From positions 1 through 6,839 of the forward strand of contig JAUXFK010000159.1 of the NCBI GenBank assembly GCA_030623035.1: a stretch of 6,839 nucleotides of DNA. The letters run 5' to 3'. This document shows positions 1-6,605 of the stretch, piece after piece. Source of the DNA: Deltaproteobacteria bacterium (GTDB taxonomy: Bacteria; Desulfobacterota; UBA8473). Position numbers and translations under genes: made by a program. Below the pieces are notes generated by a model. The model had not been told where the DNA came from. It searched no databases and worked only from the letters and a program-made list of their open reading frames with translations. Every line of letters begins with the position of its first letter. The stretch's first letter is position 1.

Positions 1-98
1 AATATATTGACATATTTCGAGGATTAAAATCTGAGCCTGACACAGAGATTGGGCAAAAGGGCCATTTATGGATGAACACTTTTATGAAATGTTTCTGT

Positions 99-551
99 CT
101 AACCCCTTTCATACTTTCCCATCAGTTCTGTATTTACAAGTATATGACCTTTCATCGCTTCTTCAACCTGCTGCTTCGTTGCGCTTTCCGGGAGATCCAG
201 CTTCGTATCCAGGGCATATAGCTTAAAGAAATAGCGATGTTCTCTGTCTGGTGGACATGGACCAAAGTAATTCGTGTTACCTGCCGTACCAGAACCTGGT
301 GTGCCCTCAGGTTCTGTGCCCTCCTTGATATCACATGCACTTACAGGGATGTTAAAGATTACCCAATGATCCCACATACCATCTTCTTTCAGTTCTTTTG
401 GAACATCAGGATCATCCATAATGAGCACAAGACTCTTTGCATCTGAAGGCACGTCGGATATCATTAATGGAGGACTGGTATTGTCTCCATCACAGGTGTA
501 TTTTGCGGGAATTTTTCCTTCATGATCGAAGGCTGAACTTGTAAGTTTCAT
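99..551 (-). CDS. YbhB/YbcL family (PEBP/RKIP-like) protein
   Basis: This encodes a 150-residue protein of the bacterial phosphatidylethanolamine-binding-protein family (YbhB/YbcL, 'Raf kinase inhibitor-like'), which is normally about 150-180 residues, so it looks complete. Visible family signatures are DDPD at residues 46-49, the WDHW block at 60-63, GPCPP at 97-101 and HRYFFKLYALD at 105-115; together they build the conserved anion/ligand pocket. No signal peptide or membrane segment is evident, so a cytoplasmic location is likely. The cellular role of bacterial members is poorly defined, and a lipid- or phosphate-ligand-binding role is only inferred from the fold. The ATG start is fixed by a perfect AAAGGAGGT eight bases upstream. 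The gene has its own promoter and is separated by 149 bp from the upstream minus-strand gene, so it is probably monocistronic. Family assignment is firm; function is not. Confidence 0.95.
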   Translation of the reverse strand: MKLTSSAFDHEGKIPAKYTCDGDNTSPPLMISDVPSDAKSLVLIMDDPDVPKELKEDGMWDHWVIFNIPVSACDIKEGTEPEGTPGSGTAGNTNYFGPCPPDREHRYFFKLYALDTKLDLPESATKQQVEEAMKGHILVNTELMGKYERG

Positions 552-558
552 TTTCTTT

Positions 559-567
559 ACCTCCTTT
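559..567 (-). promoter_or_regulatory. Strong ribosome binding site of the PEBP-like gene
   Basis: On the minus strand this reads AAAGGAGGT, a full match to the 16S rRNA anti-Shine-Dalgarno sequence. The AGGAGG core ends eight bases before the ATG. It is by far the strongest ribosome binding site in the window and predicts high translation of the small PEBP-like protein. Confidence 0.85.
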
Positions 568-623
568 GACTAATTAAATTCTTAGAAACATCAATAATAA
601 TTGACCATAACCTATGACAATAA

Positions 624-652
624 ATTATATTTCAGTTTGTACAAGAAAACAA
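624..652 (-). promoter_or_regulatory. Putative sigma70 promoter of the PEBP-like gene
   Basis: Reading the minus strand there is TTGTTT, a 17-base spacer and a consensus TATAAT at 629-624. Transcription would begin near 617, giving a leader of about 65 bases before the ATG at 551. The stretch between this gene and the stop of the upstream membrane-protein gene (552-700) is strongly A/T-rich, so chance matches are possible; the exact -10 and ideal spacing are the support. Confidence 0.5.
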
Positions 653-700
653 AAACAAAATCAACAAAATTCAGTTTAAAAATAGATATCGTTTCCTTTT

Positions 701-1702
701 TCACCTTAGGGCGGATGAATGACCCTTTCGAAAATCAATTGCCCCTATGACCACCGCAGCGGGCAGACCAAAGATCAGGTTGAAAAATTTCTTAATGGCA
801 TGATCCAGTATGGCAATTGTAACAGCAATGTCAAAAGGTACATCAAATAAAATTAAAAGAGAGGTTAAAATGCCCTCATACATGCCAACACCACCTGGCG
901 TAAAAGGTACAGTCTTTCCTAAATTACCGATTGAAACCGAAAGGATAATAACGATGAGCGGAATCTCTTTACCCACAGCAATGGAAACCATATAACATGT
1001 TAATCCATCGAATAGCCAGATTATTACAGATAATAATAGTGTCTCTATCAGCAGTCTTTTATTGGATAAGATTGTATGGTAACTATCGTAGGCATCCTTT
1101 ATCTTCAATACGGTTAATTTTAGAAAGTTATTTACAAATCTCTCAACCGATTTATCAAAAAATTTAGATATTACTTTATTTTTATCTAAAATCGCAATAA
1201 AAAACGGAACGCTTACAATAATCATGCAAAAAGAGATTGTTATTGGTATCCACCAGGGAATTCTTCCTTTAAATGATAATAAAACGGCTGGGATAGATAG
1301 CATAATAAGAGCCAACAAGTCCAATATCCTTGTTTGAAGAATTATGGCAGCAGCATTTCCAACCTTGATTCCCTTCAACTTCAAAAAACCCGCTGTTGCA
1401 ATATCTCCAAGCTTTGCCGGGAGGATCGTGTTTAAAGCATATCCTGAAATATGTATTTTAAAAAGATCTTTCTTCTTGATATTCTTTCCAGCGAAAGTTG
1501 TAAATCTCTCCAATCTCCATGTCCTGAAATACCAGGATATTGCATAATTAATCAGCGATGCTGCGATCCAATAGGGAGATGTTTGGAGAATGATATCTAA
1601 AATTCGTTCATATCCTGCGTAATAGATCAGCCCTATTAGTATTCCAATTCCAAAGGCCAATGCAATTATTTGAGATACACATGTTTTTGTTGGTTTTTTC
1701 AA
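701..1702 (-). CDS. UPF0104/LPG-synthase TM-type flippase-like membrane protein
   Basis: This is a 333-residue polytopic membrane protein of the UPF0104 family (TIGR00374; the transmembrane part of lysylphosphatidylglycerol synthase MprF). Family-typical blocks are an R-rich stretch after the second helix (YFRTWRLERF, about 58-67), NTILPAKLGD (91-100) and PFTPGGVGMYEG (266-277). Hydrophobic segments lie near residues 11-29, 43-57, 114-143, 150-171, 219-239, 247-260, 277-298 and 307-322. There is no C-terminal soluble MprF aminoacyltransferase domain, so this is the stand-alone form, often found beside glycosyltransferases and proposed to move lipids or lipid-linked sugars. The start is TTG: an in-frame TGA lies four codons upstream and no ATG follows until well inside the protein. 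The ribosome binding site is weak (TGAGAA region). It is divergent from the GT-C gene at 1985. A substrate cannot be named. Confidence 0.9.
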   Translation of the reverse strand: MKKPTKTCVSQIIALAFGIGILIGLIYYAGYERILDIILQTSPYWIAASLINYAISWYFRTWRLERFTTFAGKNIKKKDLFKIHISGYALNTILPAKLGDIATAGFLKLKGIKVGNAAAIILQTRILDLLALIMLSIPAVLLSFKGRIPWWIPITISFCMIIVSVPFFIAILDKNKVISKFFDKSVERFVNNFLKLTVLKIKDAYDSYHTILSNKRLLIETLLLSVIIWLFDGLTCYMVSIAVGKEIPLIVIILSVSIGNLGKTVPFTPGGVGMYEGILTSLLILFDVPFDIAVTIAILDHAIKKFFNLIFGLPAAVVIGAIDFRKGHSSALR

Positions 1703-1784
1703 TATTTCTCACAATCATTGTATCTTGGAATATTTTTTACTGTTTGACTTCTTAGATATACAATGCTAAATTTTTGATTTTTTC

Positions 1785-1844
1785 GTAACAGTTTAGCTTT
1801 TTGAAATTTTAGTTGCTAAGGCGATGGTCAAATTTTAACCCGTG
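1785..1844 (+). repeat. Dispersed repeat, copy A (inverted mate at 6315-6374)
   Basis: This 60-base stretch is repeated, inverted, at 6315-6374 with only four mismatches by eye (1817, 1824, 1827 and 1840). Its first 32 bases (1785-1816), starting GTAACAGTTTAGC, are identical in both copies. Similarity stops abruptly upstream of 1785: there is no DUF1670 coding remnant here, unlike at the second copy. Downstream it passes into a degenerate inverted half-copy (1855-1901). It sits in the intergenic region between the divergent UPF0104 and GT-C genes and so may influence both. It does not resemble a tRNA, a CRISPR array or a standard transposon end I recognise. Confidence 0.85.
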
Positions 1845-1854
1845 CAAAACTCAC

Positions 1855-1901
1855 TACACCGCTCAAACAGATGCATGCATTATAAATGTGACCGCCGTTG
1901 C
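1855..1901 (-). repeat. Degenerate inverted half-copy of the same repeat
   Basis: Read on the minus strand this segment goes from GGCGGT through a 25-base A/T-rich middle to TGAGCGGTGTA. In the copy at 6295-6374 the same GGCGGT and TGAGCGGTGTA blocks are 28 bases apart, with a similar middle (ATTT, AA, GC, TG at matching places). Together with 1785-1844 it makes the intergenic region an imperfect head-to-head pair, the layout seen in BIME/REP-pair or MITE-like elements. The match is visible but diverged, so the edges are approximate. Confidence 0.6.
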
Positions 1902-1984
1902 TGTTTTAACTCAATAGTCATTTATTTTTAAAACCTATTGAAACCACAGGGCAATTCGCCTCACAACACATAAGTAGGCATTAA

Positions 1985-3739
1985 ATGAAAAGAACAGCAT
2001 TTTCAAAGATGGCCTCGCAGCCAGCATTTCTTTTTATGGCCTTTGGTCTGATGTTGTTTCTCAGACTAATTTACCTGGAAAGTGATCCTTCATTTCTTAT
2101 GAATCGTGCATTTATCACTGACGAAGGCTGGTGGGTTCATAATGCACGAAATGCCGTGCTGTTCGGCAACTGGATAATAGACGAGTTCAACCAGGCTTTG
2201 TATATCGCCCCATTGTTCTCCATAATTGAATACTCTGTATTTAAAATTCTAGGAGTTTCGATCTTCTCTGCAAGGTTAGCTCCTGCAGTGGCCGGTTCAT
2301 TATCAATAATCGTCTTCTATCTGCTCCTTCGTAGATTTTGGGATAAAGAAAAGTCAGCTTTGGCCACTTTGTTTCTTGGTTTTAGTGCTATACATATTCA
2401 TTACAGCCGGATGGCCTTTATAGAGACAACTCTTATTCTGTTCCTGTTATTATCTCTCTATTTTTGGGTAAAGGGAAACGATCATTGGATATGGGGCTTC
2501 TTCTCTGGTATATGCATTGGAATGGCCTTATTAACAAAATTAACGGCTGTTTTCTTTTTCCCCATATTTCTAATCCTATGGTCAATGGAACTTATCAGGA
2601 AAGAATTTGTCATAAAAAAGTCAATTCTGTTCGCTATCGGTGCATCTATAGTAATATCGCCGTATCTCATCTTTTTTGTCCTGCTAAGGTGGGAAGAATG
2701 GTCTATTAATTTCGGCAGCTCATACAACTCAATAACTCCATACAGGGTATGGAAAATATTTACAAACACCACCTTTAGCTTAACTCCCATACTCTCATCG
2801 ATACTCTATTTATATCTTTTTGGGTTTTTTCGAAGGTTGATCAAAAGATGGAAAGATACAATTATGGAGATTGATTATCTGGAAGTCCTCTCATTAAGCA
2901 TATTTATTGGAAATGCAGCTTTTCTTATATTCTTTCCATCTCAACCAGAGAGAAGGTACCTCGTATCTATTATACCGTTAGCGATTATTGGCACAAAAGT
3001 GCTTTATCACTTAGAAGACTACCTGGACATTGAATGGTTGAGCACTAAAAGAGGAACTGCATTTTTATTCTTAATCCTTTTCCATTTATGGATTTATATG
3101 GCATATATGTTGCTTTTCATTTGCAAGATACTATCCATTGATATCTTGAATTTTCCTCCGGTTTATCTCGGTAATATATGCAGGATAGTCCTTGACTTTT
3201 TTGTGGACAACATAACCAATAACCCGAAAATATTTTTCCCCATTTTATTCATGCCGGCTTTCATCTTTATTTTCGGGGTGTTCTGTAAGACCATTAGAAC
3301 AAATTATACAAACCCTCTTTTGCGAAATATCCTTACATATGGAGTGCTTCTATTTTTTATAGTTCAATCCCTACAGATTGCACCCTTGATTATTTGCCCA
3401 ACATATAGCATCAAAGAGGCATCTAGGGAAATCAGAAACATTGTTGGAACAGGATCTGTTGCTTTGCACTACAGCACATTAATGATCGATACTGAGGCGT
3501 CCTTATTGGTTCCCCACTACAATGACAGGAATTCTCCGGTATTTGAGAGGCTTAGACCTGATTTTGCTTTGACAACATCCCTTGATAACGGTCAAGACTT
3601 CGATGAAAACTATGTTGTTTATATGGCTCAAAAAGAAAAAGTACCCCCTCAAAGTACCCTCATCAAGAAATTTTATCTATGCCCGTTTGCTGGAATCGAT
3701 CATAGGTTTGTCGTTTGTCTATGGCAAATTCCAAAATAA
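1985..3739 (+). CDS. GT-C (GT39/ArnT-PMT-like) membrane glycosyltransferase
   Basis: This 584-residue polytopic protein fits the PMT_2/ArnT-like glycosyltransferase family, which transfers a sugar from a polyprenyl-phosphate donor on the outer face of the membrane. After a first membrane helix (about 14-31) the first extracytoplasmic loop carries TDEGWW at 45-50, whose Asp/Glu is the usual catalytic or metal site of the family. RLAP (97-100), SRMAFIET (141-148), GMALLTKLTAVFFFP (179-193) and PERRYLVSIIPLAI (321-334) follow in typical order. About ten to twelve membrane segments extend to residue 470. A soluble tail (about 475-584) is probably periplasmic and is not assigned to a family. The ATG is preceded by a degenerate AAGTAGG six bases upstream (1972-1978). 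No convincing promoter was found. Donor and acceptor are unknown; the nearby UPF0104 and mutase-like proteins suggest envelope glycan or lipid modification. Confidence 0.88.
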   Translation: MKRTAFSKMASQPAFLFMAFGLMLFLRLIYLESDPSFLMNRAFITDEGWWVHNARNAVLFGNWIIDEFNQALYIAPLFSIIEYSVFKILGVSIFSARLAPAVAGSLSIIVFYLLLRRFWDKEKSALATLFLGFSAIHIHYSRMAFIETTLILFLLLSLYFWVKGNDHWIWGFFSGICIGMALLTKLTAVFFFPIFLILWSMELIRKEFVIKKSILFAIGASIVISPYLIFFVLLRWEEWSINFGSSYNSITPYRVWKIFTNTTFSLTPILSSILYLYLFGFFRRLIKRWKDTIMEIDYLEVLSLSIFIGNAAFLIFFPSQPERRYLVSIIPLAIIGTKVLYHLEDYLDIEWLSTKRGTAFLFLILFHLWIYMAYMLLFICKILSIDILNFPPVYLGNICRIVLDFFVDNITNNPKIFFPILFMPAFIFIFGVFCKTIRTNYTNPLLRNILTYGVLLFFIVQSLQIAPLIICPTYSIKEASREIRNIVGTGSVALHYSTLMIDTEASLLVPHYNDRNSPVFERLRPDFALTTSLDNGQDFDENYVVYMAQKEKVPPQSTLIKKFYLCPFAGIDHRFVVCLWQIPK

Positions 3740-3745
3740 ACTTCT

Positions 3746-3773
3746 ATCCCTGCACTTTCTATCGAAAAGGGAT
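3746..3773. terminator. Possible hairpin between convergent genes
   Basis: ATCCCT (3746-3751) pairs with AGGGAT (3768-3773), and inside it TTTC (3756-3759) pairs with GAAA (3764-3767) around a TATC loop, leaving a four-base bulge (3752-3755). It fills most of the 34-bp gap between the stop of the GT-C gene and the stop of the convergent flavoprotein gene, where a bidirectional terminator is expected. There is no T-run after either arm, so intrinsic termination is uncertain. Confidence 0.35.
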
Positions 3774-5132
3774 TTAGGCGTATTCTTCAATAATTTCCTT
3801 GCCGTATCTCACCATATCGTGAATCCACGCATATCTAAACCTGCCGTTTCTGCCAGAAACCTTCAAATTACTAAAGCCTTTAAGGAATGAATTTATTTCC
3901 TGTACTTTTTCTTCAAAACCTATCTCCAGTATGGGGTAGGCATAGTATATCCTGTTAACCGTTGCATCTATGATTTCATCCTCTCTTATCCAGCCGATTT
4001 GGGCAAATTTCGAACAGACGGACTCAATGAGTTTTTCATCCTCCAGCCCCCAAATTTCATCCTCTTGCTGAGATGGAATCTCTGCAACCAAGGAGGTCTT
4101 GCCAGGGGGAGACATGGCTTTGCTCCTGTTTTTGGGTTCATATATCCTGGCAAATGGGAAACCTGAGCCAGGAAAATAGACTGTAGCAGCCTTGGTAACC
4201 GATTCTTTATTTAGAAAAAGAGCAACGAGGATCACATTGCGGTAGCGAAGCCCTTTTGCTAAAGTTAAGATTTCTTTGGATGGTGATGGCTCCATAATAT
4301 TCAATAAAAGGTTTAATGGTAAAGAACTTATTACCTCGTCCGTGTCGATCCTCTCTTGTCCATTGACCTCTATTGCCTCAATCCGATTCGAATTATGAAA
4401 TATTTTAGTAATTTTGGAATTTATCAGGATATTATCTTTTCCAGAAAATTCTCCCATTTTTTTTGCAATTGTGCCGATTCCCATTTCAGGATAATAAAAT
4501 GAACCATCCAAATGTTTCGTTTTTGCTTTTTGTCCTAAGATTGCCTCCACAAGAAAAGTCCTTAAGTTCAGCCCCTTCATCCGCTTACCAGCAATCTCTG
4601 GTGAAAGTCTATCACAGGATACTCCCCAGAGTTTTTCAGAATAATTCAATAAAAAAATCTCAGCTAAGGTCTTTCCATAGGTATGCAAGGCGAACTCCTC
4701 AAAACTACCGTTTGTTTCCCTCTTTCTCAACCTTGAGCTTCCCACATCAACCACGGCCTTTGAAAAAGGCCGAAGCCCCATATTTTTCATCAAATTAAAC
4801 GGTGATAAGGGAAAATCTATAAACCTGCCATTGTGATATATCTGACTCGGGACATACAGCTTTTTTAAATTTTCACCAAGCAGCACTTTTATCTCTTTCG
4901 TCACTTCTTCATCTTGATCATGAAAACGATGGGCACCCAAATCGAAGAGGAAATCTCCGTGTTTTAAAGTAACACTGTTACCTCCTATCCGGTTATTTGA
5001 CTCATAAATTTTGAAATGTAATCCCTTTTTTTTCGCATAATAACCCGATGAAAGGCCGGCCATACCTCCACCTAAAATTGCTATATTTGGGTGTTTTTTA
5101 CTTTGATAAATTCCCATATAATCCTCATTCAT
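3774..5132 (-). CDS. FAD-dependent oxidoreductase, UDP-galactopyranose mutase/HemY-like
   Basis: This 452-residue flavoprotein has an N-terminal Rossmann dinucleotide-binding fold: GGGMAG at 21-26, Glu44 at the end of the second strand (ribose contact) and RIGG at 48-51. FDLGAHRFH (63-71), the substrate-domain block KLWGVSCDRLSPEIAGKRMKGL (about 167-188), YYPEMGIGT (213-221) and the C-terminal GRNGRFRYAW (427-436), which closes the FAD site, follow in order. This layout is that of the COG1232-type NAD(P)/FAD proteins related to protoporphyrinogen oxidase and UDP-galactopyranose mutase that occur in polysaccharide clusters. With a glycosyltransferase next door and no haem genes, a sugar-related role is more likely than haem synthesis, but the substrate is unknown. 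The ATG overlaps the upstream stop as TAATG, suggesting translational coupling. An alternative start at Met6 (5117) has GAGGA just upstream. Confidence 0.88.
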   Translation of the reverse strand: MNEDYMGIYQSKKHPNIAILGGGMAGLSSGYYAKKKGLHFKIYESNNRIGGNSVTLKHGDFLFDLGAHRFHDQDEEVTKEIKVLLGENLKKLYVPSQIYHNGRFIDFPLSPFNLMKNMGLRPFSKAVVDVGSSRLRKRETNGSFEEFALHTYGKTLAEIFLLNYSEKLWGVSCDRLSPEIAGKRMKGLNLRTFLVEAILGQKAKTKHLDGSFYYPEMGIGTIAKKMGEFSGKDNILINSKITKIFHNSNRIEAIEVNGQERIDTDEVISSLPLNLLLNIMEPSPSKEILTLAKGLRYRNVILVALFLNKESVTKAATVYFPGSGFPFARIYEPKNRSKAMSPPGKTSLVAEIPSQQEDEIWGLEDEKLIESVCSKFAQIGWIREDEIIDATVNRIYYAYPILEIGFEEKVQEINSFLKGFSNLKVSGRNGRFRYAWIHDMVRYGKEIIEEYA

Positions 5133-6058
5133 TAATTCATTCGCTTCGAAAAATTCCCTTTAAGAAGAAAATCGGATACCAGATTTACGAGCCCCCAGAT
5201 TGCGTCTGCTCCAAGGTGGCTTTCCACAGATCTGTCAAATAGGATGGAAAGGGTTGGCGAAAACTCCTGGTCACCCATCCAGAATAGATAGTATAGAGGC
5301 ACCTTTGGAAAGGCAAAAAACCGATAAGAGATATCAGCCAGATCCAATGGTTCCCCTCCTATATATTCGGCTGCCATCTTAAAACCCTCTGGATCATTTC
5401 CATACCGTGTCAAAAGAGGTCTGACTCTAAGCTCGTGGGGGCCATGGAAAAAATGGGCGCTCTTCAGTTCTTGAACACCGATCATTTCCTGGCTGATGGA
5501 TTCGCAACCTGCATTAAGAAGATACACCAAAGATAGTAACTCTAAAAGTGGGTTATCTATGCGTTTCCACTGGCCTTGAACCTGCCAAAATAGGCAATGT
5601 TTTTGTATATCTAAAAAGAGAGATTCTTTCAAAAAAAGAAGAAATATACCCTTTGGAGGGAAGTTAATAGCCATGGCATTTTTACAGATTTTTCCCACAT
5701 CTCTCTTTTTAATATCTTCCCAGTACTGTTTGGGTACATCCAAAGCACTGCCAGAAGGCGATACTAAAGGAGGCCTTTCTCTGCGCCGCCTTTTTTGCAT
5801 ATCCAAATAACCACGACTGAATGGATAAGGCCCTGAGGTGAACTCACCGCAGGGAAACCTATCACAATCCCTTGGGCAATATTCAATATGTTTTTTTATT
5901 GCACATAAAAGCACAGGGCATGGTCTGCCCAAGATCCTCTCCTGTGCAGCTTTCTTCTTGAGCCCATCCTGGTTTATGCCTGAGCCGCATGTCGAACAGA
6001 TACCCAAGAGATTCAATCTGCAAACATCACAGTTTATTCCACAGGCACCAGTAGACAT
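5132..6058 (-). CDS. Cys-rich N-terminus plus DUF3786 domain protein
   Basis: This 308-residue protein of unknown function has two parts. Residues 1-70 are rich in cysteines (Cys6, 10, 13, 21, 24, 47, 52, 61, 65, 70), including CxxxCxxC, CxxC and CPRDCDRFPC; this resembles DUF3795-type putative zinc or Fe-S binding modules. A basic linker (KRRRRER, 89-95) follows. Residues about 110-300 match the DUF3786 pattern, with the FPKVPLYYLFWMGDQEFSPTLSILFD region near 250-275. No membrane segment is evident, so it is probably cytoplasmic. The ATG has GAGG seven bases upstream (6066-6069). It is first in a two-gene operon with the flavoprotein, overlapping it by one base (TAATG). DUF3786 proteins are known mainly from anaerobic bacteria and archaea; any redox partnership with the FAD enzyme is my inference. 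Confidence 0.87.
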   Translation of the reverse strand: MSTGACGINCDVCRLNLLGICSTCGSGINQDGLKKKAAQERILGRPCPVLLCAIKKHIEYCPRDCDRFPCGEFTSGPYPFSRGYLDMQKRRRRERPPLVSPSGSALDVPKQYWEDIKKRDVGKICKNAMAINFPPKGIFLLFLKESLFLDIQKHCLFWQVQGQWKRIDNPLLELLSLVYLLNAGCESISQEMIGVQELKSAHFFHGPHELRVRPLLTRYGNDPEGFKMAAEYIGGEPLDLADISYRFFAFPKVPLYYLFWMGDQEFSPTLSILFDRSVESHLGADAIWGLVNLVSDFLLKGNFSKRMN

Positions 6059-6294
6059 TGCAAGGCCTCATAAAGCATGTATCTCAAAACAATGAAAATA
6101 CTTACTAGGTTATTAACATATTTTATAAAGTTTATAAAGTTAACTCAATAGGACGGTGTTGTCAATGCGAATATAGCCCTGGACTTTAACGAAAAAAAAT
6201 AGAAAAATACGGGCAGCGACTCTTTATTTACCCTTAGGGGGTCTACCCCACGGTAATGACGACGGCAACACTCCTGTTCTTTCTTAACGCTCTA
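6059..6294. other. Non-coding stretch between the DUF3786 gene and the repeat
   Basis: With the adjoining repeat, this belongs to a gap of about 310 bp without a gene. From the DUF3786 start outward it holds the ribosome binding site (6066-6069), the promoter region (6120-6165) with a tandem 9-mer, an A-run (6191-6198) and a G/C-rich patch. That patch contains GGGG (6238-6241) facing CCCC (6246-6249) across TCTA, a short stable hairpin without a T-run. I see no coding potential and no tRNA-like fold. The 6215-6294 part may belong to the repeat element, but it has no counterpart beside the copy at 1785. Confidence 0.5.
6120..6148 (-). promoter_or_regulatory. Putative promoter of the DUF3786-flavoprotein operon
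   Basis: On the minus strand TTGAGT (6148-6143), a 17-base spacer and TAAAAT (6125-6120) form a good sigma70-like promoter, giving a leader of about 55 bases. A second, overlapping candidate is TTGACA at 6165-6160 with a 17-base spacer and the weaker TAACTT (6142-6137). The spacer of the first promoter contains most of a perfect 9-base tandem repeat (TTTATAAAG at 6122-6130 and 6131-6139, plus strand). Confidence 0.5.
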
Positions 6295-6374
6295 TACACC
6301 GCTCAGATAAGCTACACGCGTTAAAATTTGAACACCGCCTTCGCAACTAAAATTTCAAAAAGCTAAACTGTTAC
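6295..6374 (-). repeat. Dispersed repeat, copy B, starting at the DUF1670 stop codon
   Basis: Read on the minus strand this starts GTAACAG, with the TAA being the stop codon of the DUF1670 remnant. It matches 1785-1844 at 56 of 60 positions over 6374-6315. It then continues to TGAGCGGTGTA (6305-6295), a block also present, in the opposite relative orientation, in the half-copy at 1855-1901. Here the repeat is therefore the immediate 3' flank of DUF1670 coding sequence, whereas the other copy lacks it. This points to a sequence that travels with, or is the terminal part of, a DUF1670-bearing element. Confidence 0.8.
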
Positions 6375-6550
6375 TGAATGTTTTTTTCTTGAGATATCTC
6401 GATATGATTTTTAACAACATGTTTCGCAATTCCCGTAATTTTTGAAACGAAATCAATATCAGGATTTTTATGGTAACAAGTTTCTATACGTCTAAAGTCT
6501 TTAATGTAGTGTTCTACGGCGACAAGAGAGTGTTTGGTCTCCCTTGCTAC
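6371..6550 (-). pseudogene. DUF1670 family protein, C-terminal remnant
   Basis: The minus strand encodes about 59 residues ending at TAA (6373-6371), starting VARETKHSLVAVEHYIKDF and continuing through FVSKITGIAKHVVKNHIEI. This is the C-terminal region I recognise from DUF1670 proteins: a (Q/E)TxHS start, a YIKDFxRV-type helix, then a helix-turn-helix-like segment ending in a K-hydrophobic-hydrophobic-hydrophobic helix. Upstream of 6550 the frame stays open to a stop at 6625-6623. It reads low-complexity P/S/F-rich sequence there that overlaps the RAYT flank, with no start codon or ribosome binding site, so the 5' part of the gene is missing. The cause is best explained by insertion of the neighbouring element, or by a deletion at its border. 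DUF1670 function is unknown; the helix-turn-helix-like tail suggests DNA binding. Confidence 0.7.
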
Positions 6551-6605
6551 TTGGGGGAAAATAGGGAAGAGGGAAGTAGGGGACGTCCTTAGGTTATTAA
6601 ATAAC

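Noticed and set aside
1..98. Possible 3' end of a plus-strand gene (open until TAA at 25-27)
   Set aside because: Only eight codons are visible, which is too few to distinguish from chance. No terminator or conserved motif was found, and no feature is supported in this stretch.
237..446. Plus-strand open frame opposite the PEBP-like gene
   Set aside because: It lies entirely within a well-supported gene on the other strand, has no ribosome binding site and gives a low-complexity Trp/Arg/Cys-rich product with no family resemblance.
1785..1901. CRISPR or tRNA-like element
   Set aside because: There is no regular repeat-spacer pattern and no cloverleaf or CCA end; the symmetry is that of a single inverted pair.
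3582..3890. 102-codon plus-strand frame spanning the end of the GT-C gene and the antisense of the flavoprotein gene
   Set aside because: It overlaps two supported genes and lacks a ribosome binding site; it is a by-product of A/T-rich codon use.
4463..4798. 111-codon plus-strand frame opposite the flavoprotein gene
   Set aside because: It is antisense to conserved flavoprotein coding sequence and the translation has no recognisable domain.
3774..5132. Assignment of the flavoprotein as protoporphyrinogen oxidase (hemY/hemG)
   Set aside because: The Rossmann motif is shared across the superfamily. The middle and C-terminal blocks and the glycosyltransferase neighbour fit mutase-like proteins better, and no haem gene is nearby.
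6122..6139. Tandem 9-mers as replication iterons
   Set aside because: There are only two units, with no replication-initiator gene nearby and a simpler explanation as promoter-region A/T-rich sequence.
6231..6260. G/C-rich hairpin as an intrinsic terminator or riboswitch
   Set aside because: The stem is only four base pairs, no T-run follows on either strand, and no riboswitch consensus was recognised.
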